Shown here: one piece after another, positions 1 to 9,871 of the stretch
Numbering within the stretch: the first letter of the stretch is position 1
Layout: the number at the start of each line of letters is the position of its first letter
Notes under the pieces: generated by a model
What the model was told of the DNA's origin: nothing
Database searches by the model: none
The model's input: only the letters and a program-made list of their open reading frames with translations
Source: Bacteriovorax sp.
Lineage (GTDB): Bacteria; Bdellovibrionota; Bacteriovoracia; Bacteriovoracales; Bacteriovoracaceae
Direction: 5' to 3'
Length of the DNA stretch: 41,660 bases
Assembly (NCBI GenBank): GCA_014377485.1
Contig: JACMPM010000092.1
Span: 1 to 41,660 of the forward strand
Translations under genes and position numbers: made by a program

Positions 1-258
1 CCCGCTTGCCAGACTCTTGGTTTTAATTGAAATAGAAGTTTTGTCTTCGCTTGTGATTCTCCACTTTGGAACCTGGGCCAGCACAGCTCGCGATTGCTCG
101 ATTTGGATTTCGTTAAATTGCCCATCAAGCTCGCTTACTAGCTTGCGATTATCATCCCCATAGATTCCTTTATCAACAGATCCAGACTGATCTAAGGCAT
201 GAGATGGCATTGAACAAAGTAAAGTCGTTAGTGTCGTTAAGGTGAATAAAAATTTCAT
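1..258 (-). CDS. Secreted serine protease-like protein, N-terminal part (cut by window edge)
   Basis: The frame opens at an ATG (reverse complement of 256-258) and stays open to base 1, giving 86 residues. Residues 1-22 form a signal peptide: Lys at position 2, a hydrophobic Leu/Thr-rich core, and a likely cut after SHA. The mature start has an IYGDDNR motif followed by QSRAVLAQVPKW. From memory this resembles the propeptide or entry region of trypsin/V8-like secreted peptidases common in Bdellovibrio-type bacteria. The catalytic part, which would carry the TAGHC motif, lies outside the window. Function is therefore inference; the secreted nature is well supported. It is divergent from the histidine kinase at 394. 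Confidence 0.55.
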   Translation of the reverse strand, partial: MKFLFTLTTLTTLLCSMPSHALDQSGSVDKGIYGDDNRKLVSELDGQFNEIQIEQSRAVLAQVPKWRITSEDKTSISIKTKSLASG

Positions 259-393
259 AAATGCCTATTACCTTTTGAATTCAAAGTTGTAAGGCAAAAA
301 CCAAGAGAGTGTAATAATTACAAAATTTGGTGAGAAAACTAGAGATATTCTTGAGCTGACAATAAATAAAAATAGTAATAGTTTAACAAATAT

Positions 394-2607
394 ATGATGA
401 AAAATATTTTGAACAAGCCTCTAAAATTTAGAATCTATTTTGCAATACTTTTATCTGCAGTGGCATTGCTGTTATATATTCAATTGACCCCCTACGTTCA
501 AGGCATCAAGTTTCTGATTCTCTACCCGATCATTTTTTTAATTGCCTGGGTCTCCGGACTTTACCCCACACTTATTGCCATTTCATTAACAACAATAATT
601 GTTCATTTTCGATCTGGAAGTTCTGACTTCACAGAATATTTAAGACTCGCTATCTATTTAGTAACAAGTATCTGCATTACCTGGATGATTGAATACAATC
701 GACGTCGAGAAAAGGAGATCCTGACCAACTTGCTAAAGTCTACAACAGAGATGACTTCCATCATTGAAGGAATGAAAGATTCATTCGTGTCAGTAGATAG
801 AAACTGGAAAATAGTCGCGGTTAATCGCAACTATGAATTAAGCACTAATGTAAGTCGTGAAAAGTCAATCGGAAAAGTTCTCTGGCAAGTGTTCCCTGAG
901 GCCGCAAACAATAATTACAATTATTGGATAGAATCTAATAGAGTAATGAATACGGGAGTCCCTGTTGAGTTTGAAGAATATTATCCACCGTTAAATATTT
1001 GGACTGAAGCTAGAATATATCCAACAGATAACGGAATCGCTTTATTCTTCCGTGATATCTCCAAAAGAAAAAATGCAGAAATAGAACTTATTCAAAATGA
1101 AAAAATATTTAATAAAATACTTAAAGCAAATGAAGAGAAATTTGAAAGTTTAGCCAATAATATTCCACAACTATCCTGGATGAATGACGATCAAGGTAAT
1201 GTCTTTTGGTATAACCAAAGATGGTTTGATTATACCGGCACTACTATTGAAGATATGCAGGATCAGGGATGGAGAAAAGTTCATCATCCCGATTACCTTG
1301 AATATGTTTTAAGAAATTTTAACAACCATTTAATTTCTGGTGAACCTTGGGAAGATGTATACCCAATAAAAGGAAAAGACGGACAATTTCGTTGGTTTTT
1401 GTCTCGAGCGACCCCCGTTAAAAATGAAGATGGAACAATTCTTCGTTGGTTTGGAACTCACACAGATATAGACGAACAGGTAAAAATTGAAGCTGAATTA
1501 AGTGAAAGCCAATATCATTTTAAAAGACTGGCCGATTCAATCCCCCATATTATTTGGACCTCGAAAGCAGACGGACAGCTGGATTTTTACAATGCACGCT
1601 ATTACGAATTTACCGGAGTAGAGCAAAGCAACGGTGAGTTAGAGCAAAGCTGGGAAGCGCTCATCCACCCAGATGATTATAAAAGAACAATTGAAATTTG
1701 GAATAAATCTCTAGCTTCGGGCACGCCTTATCAAATTGAATACCGTTTTAAGGATCGCTTCACAGGTGGTCATAGATGGTTCCTGGGGCTTGCACTTCCA
1801 GTAAAAGATTATACCGGTGAAATTATAAAGTGGTTTGGTTCATGTACCGATATTGACGACCAAAAACATTTGGCGGAAAAAATTGAAACTCAAAAAGAAG
1901 ATTTGCAAAATGCACTTATTGCTAGAGATGAATTTCTATCCATTGCTTCACATGAATTAAAAACACCGCTGACTTCCTTAAAACTACATTCACAAATTTT
2001 TAAAAAAGGAGTCGATAAAGGCATTCCCGATGCGTACTCCGCAAAACGTATAGATTCCTTAGCAGAGCAAGTCGAAAAACAAGTGTCAAAACTCAATCGA
2101 CTTGTAGATGACATGCTAGATATTTCTCGAATAAGAACTGGAAAGCTAACCCTTCAACCTCAAAACTTTGATCTGAATGAACTTATAAATGAAGTTTTCG
2201 AAATTCTAAATGGACAATTTACATCTTCTAATTACCTGGAACCAATCTTCAAGAAAGACGTTGAATCAATTTCCGTTTTCTGGGATAGAATCCGTATTGA
2301 ACAAGTCCTGATAAACTTACTTACAAACGCTATTCGCTACGGCAACGGCAAACAGATTCACCTGACCCTTACGACCACCGACAATAAAGTTTTTTTAAAC
2401 TTAAAAGACAATGGTATAGGTATCGCCAAAGAAAATTTAGATAAAATATTTTATCGTTTCGAAAAAATTAAAAACCCAAATGAAGTTTCAGGACTTGGTC
2501 TAGGATTATTTATTTCTAAGCAAATCGTAGACGCTCATGCTGGAAAATTATGGGTTGAAAGTGAATTAGGAGTCGGTTCCGAATTTAAGATTGAAATGCC
2601 TCGATAG
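394..2607 (+). CDS. Membrane-bound PAS-domain sensor histidine kinase
   Basis: This is a two-component sensor kinase of 737 residues. Residues 12-100 contain about four hydrophobic segments resembling the DUF4118 (KdpD-type) membrane domain. Three PAS domains follow at about 115-230, 250-370 and 378-500; the last two share the IPxxxW start and a W-F-G-x-x-T-D-I-D end typical of PAS/PAC units. The dimerisation/phosphoacceptor domain has the H-box SHELKTPL with phospho-histidine His520. The ATPase domain shows an N-box (NLLTNAIRYGNG), a G1 box (DNGIGIAKEN) and a G2 box (GLGLGLFISK). No receiver domain is fused and no response regulator gene lies nearby, so the partner is unknown. ATG codons at 394 and 397 are both possible starts; no clear ribosome binding site is visible. 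Confidence 0.93.
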   Translation: MMKNILNKPLKFRIYFAILLSAVALLLYIQLTPYVQGIKFLILYPIIFLIAWVSGLYPTLIAISLTTIIVHFRSGSSDFTEYLRLAIYLVTSICITWMIEYNRRREKEILTNLLKSTTEMTSIIEGMKDSFVSVDRNWKIVAVNRNYELSTNVSREKSIGKVLWQVFPEAANNNYNYWIESNRVMNTGVPVEFEEYYPPLNIWTEARIYPTDNGIALFFRDISKRKNAEIELIQNEKIFNKILKANEEKFESLANNIPQLSWMNDDQGNVFWYNQRWFDYTGTTIEDMQDQGWRKVHHPDYLEYVLRNFNNHLISGEPWEDVYPIKGKDGQFRWFLSRATPVKNEDGTILRWFGTHTDIDEQVKIEAELSESQYHFKRLADSIPHIIWTSKADGQLDFYNARYYEFTGVEQSNGELEQSWEALIHPDDYKRTIEIWNKSLASGTPYQIEYRFKDRFTGGHRWFLGLALPVKDYTGEIIKWFGSCTDIDDQKHLAEKIETQKEDLQNALIARDEFLSIASHELKTPLTSLKLHSQIFKKGVDKGIPDAYSAKRIDSLAEQVEKQVSKLNRLVDDMLDISRIRTGKLTLQPQNFDLNELINEVFEILNGQFTSSNYLEPIFKKDVESISVFWDRIRIEQVLINLLTNAIRYGNGKQIHLTLTTTDNKVFLNLKDNGIGIAKENLDKIFYRFEKIKNPNEVSGLGLGLFISKQIVDAHAGKLWVESELGVGSEFKIEMPR

Positions 2608-2624
2608 TTGTATTGTCAGCTGCC

Positions 2625-4285
2625 TTAATTGCTTTCAATGATAGTGTAGCTTTTATTGATCATTAAATTCTTTAAAATTTGTACCTTATTTAAAACAGGC
2701 CAATAAATTTCAACGCGATCAATACTATTTGCCGCTCCTACCCCAATATGTTGCTCAAGAGGGCCTGAACCAAAACTTCCTCCAGAAGAAACCATCCTGT
2801 GAACCATTCTCTTTTTACCACCTTCATTTATAAAGACAGAAATTCGTGCACCAATTGCACTTCGATTATCTCTTGTTCCTTGAAGCTTGAGCTTTATCCA
2901 ATTTCCTTTATTACCTGGATTTAAAAAAAGAACTCGCTTAAAACCGTCATTCTCAAAAACACCTCCAAGCACTTCAAAAATATCTTGGGCACCATCTTCA
3001 TTGATATCTCCAAAGGCAACAGCATGTCCCTTTTGTAAATGTCCAACTCCTGCACTAGTGGTTATATCAACAAATTTTTTTCCTTTTTGGTTGAGAAATA
3101 AACGGTTAGGAATTAACATTTCAAGTAACGGATAGCCTGTTCCTAAATAGAAATCCAGGTAACCATCGTTATTAATATCTCCAAAGTTCGCTCCCATCGT
3201 TAGCAATACTCTATCAAGTCCAACTTTTTTTGAAACATTTGAAAAAGTTCCATTCCTGTTGTTATGAAAAAGAGCAGCCTTGGCACCATTATTTTTTCTA
3301 TTTTGATAATCTGCAACTATATCAGCGAGAGTGGCCTTATAACCTGAAACAAAAAGATCGAGATATCCATCGTTATCATAATCAAAAAACCAACTGGTGA
3401 AGGAATGTTTGGGATCGCTAATTCCAGCTTCATGAGAGGCATCGCTAAAATGCCAGACTCCCGATGAATCAGGTCCAAGATTTTTTAATAATAGGGAGGA
3501 TCCATTTAAGTTAGCTAAAAATAAATCTAGCTTTCCATCATTATTATAATCTCCCCAAGCAGCGGCCTTAAAAAAGCCATGATAAGCGGCAAGGCCCGCT
3601 TCTTTTGCAATATCAGTAAAAGTACCATTACCATTATTTTTCCAAAGTTGAGTGGGATAAAATTTTTCACTATCGCTTTCATAGGCAACAACTAAATCTA
3701 GCAATCCATCGTTGTTGAAATCTCCCCATGCAACAGCTTGCCCCGGGCCAGTGGTCAAGATTTTAGCTTTAGTTGTTATATCCTCAAATTTTCCATTCCC
3801 TAATCCTTTAAGCAGAGATCCAGGAATTTCACCTTGGACATCATTCCATGCTCCTCTAGATAGAAAAACGTCTACATTACCATCGTTATTATAATCGCCC
3901 TGCATAATATTTAATGATCCTTTTAATCCTTTGAGATCGGAGGATTTAGTTATATCAAAAAACTTAATAGTTCCGGATTCTTTGGAACTAAGAAAGATAC
4001 GGAGAGGATCTTTTGATGAAATAGAAGATATCATTAAATCCAAATGTCCATCGTTGTTGAAATCATCTAAAACGACCCCGCCAGCGAGGCCTTCGAAATT
4101 AATTCCAAAATCTTCACTCTTATTATTAAAACGAGGATATGAAATTTTTGATTCAAAAAGGCTTGGTGGAATCAACCATTTTGGAGGAACAGATTTTGGA
4201 TAACCTCCAAGAGTATTCCACGCAAGATTCAGCAGCCTTTTACTGTCGGATTGTTTATCATTTTTTTTTAAATTCTTGAAAAAAT
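2625..4285 (-). CDS. FG-GAP/VCBS repeat protein with ASPIC/UnbV domain, C-terminal part of a frameshifted gene
   Basis: This is the larger, downstream part of a CRTAC1/ASPIC-type secreted beta-propeller protein. It carries seven calcium-binding repeats of the form DxNxDGxxD (for example DFNNDGHLDL, DYNNDGNVDV, DYDNDGYLDL, DINEDGAQDI). The C-terminus has the ASPIC/UnbV signature: NWIKLKLQG, RSAIGARI and a GSGPLEQHIGVG stretch. An ATG at 4352 could formally start this frame, but the first residues there are not family-like. From about 4270 onward the protein continues with LLNLAWNTLGGYP, which in this family directly follows the element at the end of the upstream fragment. Adding one base near 4270-4284 joins both into a 700-residue protein. 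Function is unknown; such proteins are thought to bind ligands or surfaces outside the cell. Confidence 0.85.
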
Positions 4286-4726
4286 TTCGATTGCTTTTAC
4301 AGAACCCTCTCGTTTCATATGAACTCCTTTTCCTGCTATAGGAAAAAGACAAGAATGATCATTGTTCATTCCCACACAATTTTGCTGCTCCCCGATTCTT
4401 AGATAAGTTAAACCAATATAAAATTCCACAAGTTCAGAAAATTTCCATACTTCTTCTTCTTTTATAATTTCGTCTGGTGAATAATAATTTTTTATTAAAT
4501 TAAATTCTTTGATGGCATTATCGAATTGGCCGGCGAAAAGCATTTCTCTGGCCATTTTGAAATTTAACAAAGCTCTTTTTTTAGAATCTTTTTCTTTAAC
4601 TGATAAAGATCTAAACCATTTAATACGTTCGGTATTGGAATATTGAAAGGGTCTTCGTGTATTTAGTTCTTCTCCAATCACTTGGAAAAAAACAAAGAAA
4701 AGGATAATTGATAAAGTGATTTTCAA
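4268..4726 (-). CDS. N-terminal part of the frameshifted ASPIC/FG-GAP secreted protein
   Basis: This 152-residue fragment begins with a signal peptide (MKITLSIILFFVFF then VIG-E). It continues with a helical segment (residues 40-125) and the sequence NNDHSCLFPIAGKGVH followed by KREGSVKAIEIFSRI and a TAA stop. The CxxPxxxxGxH-REGS-AIE element is the conserved lead-in of CRTAC1/ASPIC-family proteins, which then continue with a leucine-rich L-L-N-L-A segment. That continuation lies here in the minus-one frame (see 2625-4285). The stop sits beside T3 and A9 homopolymers, and T6 lies just upstream. It follows tpm by 14 bases and probably shares its transcript. As it stands the fragment would make a short secreted protein without the propeller. 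Confidence 0.8.
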   Translation of the reverse strand: MKITLSIILFFVFFQVIGEELNTRRPFQYSNTERIKWFRSLSVKEKDSKKRALLNFKMAREMLFAGQFDNAIKEFNLIKNYYSPDEIIKEEEVWKFSELVEFYIGLTYLRIGEQQNCVGMNNDHSCLFPIAGKGVHMKREGSVKAIEIFSRI

Positions 4727-4740
4727 TTTTAAGATATAAA

Positions 4741-5400
4741 TTATCCGTTGATTTTTTTCTTAAAAAGCCAAGTGACTTCTTTTTCATAAATAGCACCTTT
4801 TGATTTTAAATTGTCTCGCAAAGGTGTTTCATCACTTCTTAACACTTCTAACTCAAAATTCTTGCCATACAAAAGATTAAGTTCGCGGGCCGTCACTGAA
4901 AAAGGAGGTCCTGCATCCAAAACTTCCCCATAATCCAAAAGAGGGGCCAGGATCAGAGTTAAATCTTTGACAATATCTTTTAGAAATTGTGAATAATTAA
5001 CCCGCTCTTGCTGATTAAAGGCCACCATTGAAGCCCGGTCGTAGCAACAAGTAACGCCCGCCAAATCGATTTCAAATAATTTAAAAAGATTTCCCTGATA
5101 AATCTTAAAACCATCTCCTTCATAAAAAATCAAATCACGAACTTCATGTTTTATCATTTTCAGATTATTTTCTTTAATAAAGTCTAAAATCGCAATTTCT
5201 GAGAATTCGACACCTATAACTTCAAGACCATATTGGCGAAGAAAAATCATATCAGGAGATTTCCCGCATAAAGGAACAAATATTTTTTTATGCACTTTAA
5301 AAAGATCAATGAATTCGATCAAACTTTTATGAGGTCCGTTCATATGGAAGCCGATTTGATTATTTAACCATCGTTCACTCCAAAATTGATAATCAGGCAT
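4741..5400 (-). CDS. tpm: Thiopurine S-methyltransferase family protein
   Basis: This is a SAM-dependent methyltransferase of the TPMT family, 219 residues and so the usual bacterial Tpm length. The N-terminus carries the family hallmark FWSERWLNNQIGFHMNGPH. The SAM-binding core follows with FVPLCGKSPDM and the acidic strand end VIGVEFSEIAI. A CCYDRASMVAF segment matches the family's D-R-A-A-hydrophobic region. Known members methylate thiopurines, or tellurite/selenite species in bacteria; the natural substrate here cannot be told from sequence. It begins three bases beyond the folP stop and sits in the tilS-ftsH-folP run, so it is probably co-transcribed. Confidence 0.85.
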   Translation of the reverse strand: MPDYQFWSERWLNNQIGFHMNGPHKSLIEFIDLFKVHKKIFVPLCGKSPDMIFLRQYGLEVIGVEFSEIAILDFIKENNLKMIKHEVRDLIFYEGDGFKIYQGNLFKLFEIDLAGVTCCYDRASMVAFNQQERVNYSQFLKDIVKDLTLILAPLLDYGEVLDAGPPFSVTARELNLLYGKNFELEVLRSDETPLRDNLKSKGAIYEKEVTWLFKKKING

Positions 5401-5403
5401 AGG

Positions 5404-6312
5404 TTATTTCTCTCGAGTCAAGTTGAATGATTTTTGTACGATTTTTGGGTCGTGCGCCCTAAAGATCAAATGGCCCAAATGTTTTGACACCAAGTCTTGA
5501 ATAATTTTTAAATGAAGAATTTCTGAATCTTGAAATGGATCAAGAGAATCAGGCAGAGACTTACGAAGAAAAGATTTTTTAGAAACTCCGATTATCCATG
5601 GGATATTTATCAAAGAATTATTTAATTTAAAAACTAATTCATCAAACCGGTGAATCAAATCCCAATTTTGCTCATAAGTTTTAGAAAAGCCAAAACAAGG
5701 ATCACAAATAATTTTATCTATCATTCCAATTTCTTTTAATTTTTCCAAACCTTTAGAGAAGTGTTCAAAGCACATTTGGACAATGTCGCCTTCATGAATA
5801 TATTTCATGTGATCAAGAATATTATCGCGCAAAGGAATATGCGTACAACCGTAAACGTAAAAGAAATTCTCCTGGTTTTGTTTATTTTTTAAAAGCATCA
5901 GCAATTCAGAGTCAAGCACACCTGATACATCATTAAAAATAAACCCACACTCGTGATACCTGGATTTAAATTTCTCCTCAAAATAGAGATAATTTTGCGG
6001 CCTATAAGTATCGAAAGAAATCCAGCGGCCATTAAGGTCAATCTCTTTAATGATATCGAAAAATGAGTCAAATCTTGATCGCTCTTCATCTAATGAGATG
6101 GCCGAATTCATAGGTGCTGTAGACTCAAATCCAAAATCAAGTGCAAGGTTGGGAATGGTCAAAAAATTATTAAGAGTAGATTTGAGAGTTTCGGAATTTA
6201 AAAAAATATTTCCGTCTGAAAATGAATTGGGAGTTATATTTATAACTCCCAATTTATTTAATTCTAAAAATTTTTCGAGCTTAGGCAAGTATTGGATCAA
6301 GAGATGGTGCAA
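5404..6312 (-). CDS. folP: Dihydropteroate synthase
   Basis: The enzyme condenses p-aminobenzoate with hydroxymethyl-dihydropterin diphosphate to dihydropteroate in folate synthesis. The signature [14 protein letters not shown] lies near residue 21. Later elements are [41 protein letters not shown] and a final RAHDP, in family order. The protein is fairly divergent: Cys replaces the usual Gly after DP, and a long insert lies around residues 130-185. The frame starts with TTG at 6312, inside the last codons of ftsH (overlap about 32 bases), so translation is probably coupled to ftsH. A slightly later start is possible because about 20 residues precede the first strand. The ftsH-folP order is conserved in many bacteria. 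Confidence 0.9.
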   Translation of the reverse strand: MHHLLIQYLPKLEKFLELNKLGVINITPNSFSDGNIFLNSETLKSTLNNFLTIPNLALDFGFESTAPMNSAISLDEERSRFDSFFDIIKEIDLNGRWISFDTYRPQNYLYFEEKFKSRYHECGFIFNDVSGVLDSELLMLLKNKQNQENFFYVYGCTHIPLRDNILDHMKYIHEGDIVQMCFEHFSKGLEKLKEIGMIDKIICDPCFGFSKTYEQNWDLIHRFDELVFKLNNSLINIPWIIGVSKKSFLRKSLPDSLDPFQDSEILHLKIIQDLVSKHLGHLIFRAHDPKIVQKSFNLTREK

Positions 6313-8176
6313 TTGCAGGAGCTGGCTTATCTGTCGGTTGATCGTCCTTAGGCTTTTCAGCTTTTAGAGGTACTCCGATATCGATTCCTGCGATAACATC
6401 TTTTACCTGATTAAAGTCAATTGTTTCCCAGGCCATTAGTGCTTTAGCTAAACGATCGAGACCATCGCGGTTAGATTTTAGTATATTGATCGCTTGTTTA
6501 TAGTTCTTTTCAACAATGCGATTAATTTCTTCATCAATCTCCTGAGCAGTTTTTTCTGAGTAATCTGTATTGTCGCCCATTCCTGAGAATGGAGAGGTCG
6601 AAGACTTATTATAATTAATCGGACCCATCTTAACTGACATACCCCATTTACAAACCATATTGCGGGCAAGGGCCGTTGATCTTTCAATATCGTTTGAAGC
6701 TCCTGAAGTCATTTGTCCGTAAACAATTTCTTCAGCACAACGTCCACCCATTAAAAAGGCAATAAAGTTTTCAGCGCGGTCATTAGTTAATGATAAAAGA
6801 TCTTCATTGGGAAGAGTTTGAGTCACACCTAAAGCTCCACCACGAGGCATGATTGAAACTTTATGAATAGGATCTGTATGAGGTAGATTCATACCCACTA
6901 ATGTATGTCCTGCTTCATGGTAAGCAGTCATTAATTTTTCCTTATCAGATATAACAAGAGATTTTCTCTCAGGTCCCATTAATACTTTATCTTTTGCCGA
7001 TTCAAAATCTTCGTTAGAAAGTTTCTTCTTATTTAAGCGGGCAGCGTTTAAGGCCGCTTCGTTAACTAAGTTTGCAAGATCTGCCCCAGTAAATCCCGGA
7101 GTTCCTTTGGCGATAACTTCTAAGTCAATATTATCTTCAAGCGGTGTTTTTTTAGTGTGAACTTTCAATATTCCTAAACGTCCGCGAACATCCGGAACAC
7201 CAACCATTACTCTTCTGTCAAAACGACCCGGTCGTAAAAGTGCTGGATCGAGAACGTCAATTCTATTGGTAGCTGCAATTAAAATAACACCTTCGTTTGA
7301 TTCAAACCCATCCATCTCAACTAAGAGTTGGTTAAGTGTTTGTTCGCGCTCATCGTGTCCACCACCCATTCCCTGACCTCTATGGCGTCCAACCGCATCG
7401 ATCTCATCAATAAAGATAATACATGGTGCGTGCTTCTTTCCTTGTTCGAATAAATCTCTTACACGAGATGCTCCGACCCCAACAAACATTTCTACGAAGT
7501 CTGAACCCGATATAGAAAAGAATGGAACATCTGCTTCGCCGGCAACTGCTCTTGCCAATAAAGTTTTCCCGGTACCTGGGGGTCCTACAAGGATTACACC
7601 TTTTGGTATTTTTCCGCCGAGTGCCGTATATTTTTTTGGATCTTTTAAGAAATCTACAACTTCTTCAAGTTCTTCTTTTGCTTCTTGAACACCTGAGACA
7701 TCGCCAAATGTTATTTTTTTATCGTGAGGGCTAAGCATACGAGCGCGAGACTTTCCAAAACTCATTGCCTTTCCACCGCCTGCTTGAATTTGGCGAAGGA
7801 AGAAATAAAAAATTACAATTAATAAAATCATCGGTCCCCAATTAAGGAGAAGCGAGGTGAAAAAAGTTTGTTTTTCTTCTTCTTCATACTGAGGAATAAT
7901 TCCGTTTTCACGCAAAATATTAAAAGTCGCGTCTCCTGTATTCCCGGTCAAGCTAAAACGAGATCCAGTTTCATAACCTGGTTTAAATTTTCCCATGATG
8001 GTGTCTTTGCCTTTAAAGACAACTTCTTCGACATTTTTTTCCTGTACAGCTTTTACAAAAGCAGGATATTTAATAAATTTATTGTTGACCTTATCTACCG
8101 TTGCAACTTTCGCTACAAGTGCCATAAGGAGAATTACGACAATCCATAAAGTGAGTGTTTTTTGTTGAGGTTTCAT
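6281..8176 (-). CDS. ftsH: ATP-dependent zinc metalloprotease FtsH
   Basis: FtsH is a hexameric inner-membrane AAA+ protease that degrades misfolded membrane proteins and regulators. The 631 residues show the full layout: a transmembrane segment at about 8-25, a periplasmic domain, a second segment at about 108-127, the Walker A motif GPPGTGKT (198-205), Walker B IIFIDEID, the second region of homology with AATNR and RPGRFDR, and the zinc motif HEAGH (420-424). The C-terminal tail is Pro/Ala/Asp-rich. A ribosome binding site (AGGA) lies a few bases ahead of the ATG. It follows tilS by 60 bases and overlaps folP downstream, matching the widespread tilS-ftsH-folP arrangement. Confidence 0.98.
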   Translation of the reverse strand: MKPQQKTLTLWIVVILLMALVAKVATVDKVNNKFIKYPAFVKAVQEKNVEEVVFKGKDTIMGKFKPGYETGSRFSLTGNTGDATFNILRENGIIPQYEEEEKQTFFTSLLLNWGPMILLIVIFYFFLRQIQAGGGKAMSFGKSRARMLSPHDKKITFGDVSGVQEAKEELEEVVDFLKDPKKYTALGGKIPKGVILVGPPGTGKTLLARAVAGEADVPFFSISGSDFVEMFVGVGASRVRDLFEQGKKHAPCIIFIDEIDAVGRHRGQGMGGGHDEREQTLNQLLVEMDGFESNEGVILIAATNRIDVLDPALLRPGRFDRRVMVGVPDVRGRLGILKVHTKKTPLEDNIDLEVIAKGTPGFTGADLANLVNEAALNAARLNKKKLSNEDFESAKDKVLMGPERKSLVISDKEKLMTAYHEAGHTLVGMNLPHTDPIHKVSIMPRGGALGVTQTLPNEDLLSLTNDRAENFIAFLMGGRCAEEIVYGQMTSGASNDIERSTALARNMVCKWGMSVKMGPINYNKSSTSPFSGMGDNTDYSEKTAQEIDEEINRIVEKNYKQAINILKSNRDGLDRLAKALMAWETIDFNQVKDVIAGIDIGVPLKAEKPKDDQPTDKPAPAIAPSLDPILA

Positions 8177-8236
8177 TTATTTCCTATTCCTTCTATAACT
8201 AAAAGCTAATCTTCATTTATTTTATGTTCAAGTATT

Positions 8237-9592
8237 CTATAAACCAAGGACTGAAGAATCAAGTATGACAGCGGTGTGAAGTAGCTTTTGTCTCCCTTTT
8301 TTTGATATTAATGGATAAAAACTATAGGGAATTTTTCGCTGTTTTAACCATTCTGTACTTTTTGGGAGCAAAGGATGAGTGAGCTTCGAAGATTTAGATC
8401 GATCTGCTGCCACCAAGAAACACAAATAGGGGAAAAAAACTTTTTTTGCATTTCTTAGACGCGACTCGGTAATCTGCGTAACCTTACCAGTCTGCTCAAA
8501 TGATTCTAAGAGCAGTTCATCACAATGACGATAATAATCCAAGTGTAAATCATTGCAGATCAAAAGGTAATCATCCAAAATAAAAATCTTCACTCCGCCA
8601 GAAAAAGATAGAGGTCCTTTCATTTTTAATTCTCTAGGATCTTCTGAAATTTTTTTATGGGCAAGAATTAATTTATCAATTTCATGATCAATTTCTCCCC
8701 TGTGTGTTTTGGAAAAAAAATGAATCCATTCTTTAATATGATTTTTATGAAAACTAAAATCCTTAGATCTCAAGACAACGGCTCCTGAAGCTTCACGCTT
8801 TTCTTGAATTATAGATTTTCCAGCTTCAGTCTTCTTAACAAATAGACTTCGGTGTAGATTTAACTGCAACGCAAGTTGATTTTGGCGGGCCACATAATGG
8901 CACAAGTACTGCGGATATCGATTATGAATTGTTTCCGTCAGGGCAGCTCTAAAAAAATTTCTCTCGAATCGAATATCGCGATTGCTCGAATCTTCTGCCC
9001 AAGTAAGACCCAAGGACCTGGCATAGGTGCGAATCTGATTTTTACTGGCACACATAAAAGGTCTAACCAAACCTCTATTAAAAACAGGAATTCCCAATGT
9101 AGATGATAAAGAACTTTGTTTAAACGACTGAATCATACTCCACTCAAAAGAGTCATCGAGATGATGGGCCGTATGGACCCAATAATTTTTTTGAATATAT
9201 TGTTTATAGACTTCCGCTCTTAAATTTCGCGCGACTGCTTCAAAATTATTTTGATCCAAATTTAGGGTGAATTTAACGATATCGACTTCAATATTTAAAA
9301 AATTACAATGCTTGATTACTAAATTTTCTTCATCAATATTAGCTGGTCTTGTTCCATGATTGATATGAAGGACTCTTAATTGACCTTTAAAAATTTCGGC
9401 AAGCACATACATGAGGGCGATAGAATCCACACCACCCGATACTGCAACTAGAATCGATTTATCAGAATTAATTAACTGCATTGAGTCCATAAACAATTGA
9501 ACATGTTTAACAAATTGTTTAGGTCTAAATTTGGAGTTGCTTTTTGAGACCCTATTGGAGCTCAGTTGGGAATTTATTTTGGAGATGGCCAT
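8237..9592 (-). CDS. tilS: tRNA(Ile)-lysidine synthase
   Basis: TilS converts C34 of tRNA-Ile(CAU) to lysidine so that it reads AUA codons as isoleucine. The 451-residue protein has the ATP-pyrophosphatase P-loop SGGVDS at residues 52-57, then HINHGTRP and HTAHHLDDSFEW, all typical of the N-type PP-loop fold. Downstream are the RPFM and WAEDSSNRDIRFERNFFR elements that follow in TilS. The C-terminal half carries TilS-type substrate-binding regions but is divergent. About 25 basic/serine-rich residues precede the core, longer than usual, so a start inside this stretch is possible. A tRNA gene with a CAU anticodon lies divergently about 150 bases upstream. Confidence 0.92.
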   Translation of the reverse strand: MAISKINSQLSSNRVSKSNSKFRPKQFVKHVQLFMDSMQLINSDKSILVAVSGGVDSIALMYVLAEIFKGQLRVLHINHGTRPANIDEENLVIKHCNFLNIEVDIVKFTLNLDQNNFEAVARNLRAEVYKQYIQKNYWVHTAHHLDDSFEWSMIQSFKQSSLSSTLGIPVFNRGLVRPFMCASKNQIRTYARSLGLTWAEDSSNRDIRFERNFFRAALTETIHNRYPQYLCHYVARQNQLALQLNLHRSLFVKKTEAGKSIIQEKREASGAVVLRSKDFSFHKNHIKEWIHFFSKTHRGEIDHEIDKLILAHKKISEDPRELKMKGPLSFSGGVKIFILDDYLLICNDLHLDYYRHCDELLLESFEQTGKVTQITESRLRNAKKVFFPYLCFLVAADRSKSSKLTHPLLPKSTEWLKQRKIPYSFYPLISKKGRQKLLHTAVILDSSVLGL

Positions 9593-9692
9593 GATTTGCT
9601 TATCCTCGTGATTATCATAGTGCCAAAGACCAATAATGCCTAGCCAGCGCTGATTAAAAAGAAGAGAAATACTTGGAATTTCGTAGAAATTC

Positions 9693-9721
9693 TTGACAGA
9701 TAAGTCCCAAGAAAATAGGAT
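9693..9721 (+). promoter_or_regulatory. Sigma70-type promoter of the CAU tRNA gene
   Basis: TTGACA (9693-9698) is a perfect -35 box. TAGGAT (9716-9721) serves as the -10 box, with an ideal 17-base spacer. The predicted transcription start, around 9728, is about 12 bases before the mature tRNA 5' end. Confidence 0.75.
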
Positions 9722-9739
9722 GAGTCAAACTTTTTTTTT

Positions 9740-9816
9740 GGCTTGGTAGCTCAGTTGGTTAGAGCGATGGATTCATAACCCATAGGTGGGCAGTTCGATT
9801 CTGCCCCAAGCCACCA
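9740..9816 (+). tRNA. tRNA with CAU anticodon, probably elongator tRNA-Met
   Basis: A full cloverleaf is visible. The acceptor stem GGCTTGG pairs perfectly with CCAAGCC, followed by A and an encoded CCA. The D arm is GCTC-AGTTGGTTA-GAGC. The anticodon loop is TTCATAA, so the anticodon is CAU. The T arm is GGCAG-TTCGATT-CTGCC. The acceptor stem lacks the C4-G69/C5-G68 pairs of E. coli tRNA-Ile2, and U4-A69 is Met-like, so elongator Met is favoured over lysidine-modified Ile2. An initiator is unlikely because position 1 pairs normally. Two oddities: an A31/C39 mismatch at the base of the anticodon loop, and G rather than C at position 48. Confidence 0.93.
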
Positions 9817-9871
9817 AAATCTTTCTTTCTCTAAAATCAATAAATTTATGCATTAATAATTACGGAAAAAA

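Noticed and set aside
4261-4290. Programmed -1 ribosomal frameshift joining the two ASPIC parts
   Set aside because: The stop codon comes before the A9 run and no X-XXY-YYZ heptamer precedes it; indel is simpler, though slippage cannot be fully excluded.
7522-8149. Open frames on the plus strand opposite ftsH
   Set aside because: They are antisense to a strongly conserved gene, have no family-like content and no ribosome binding sites.
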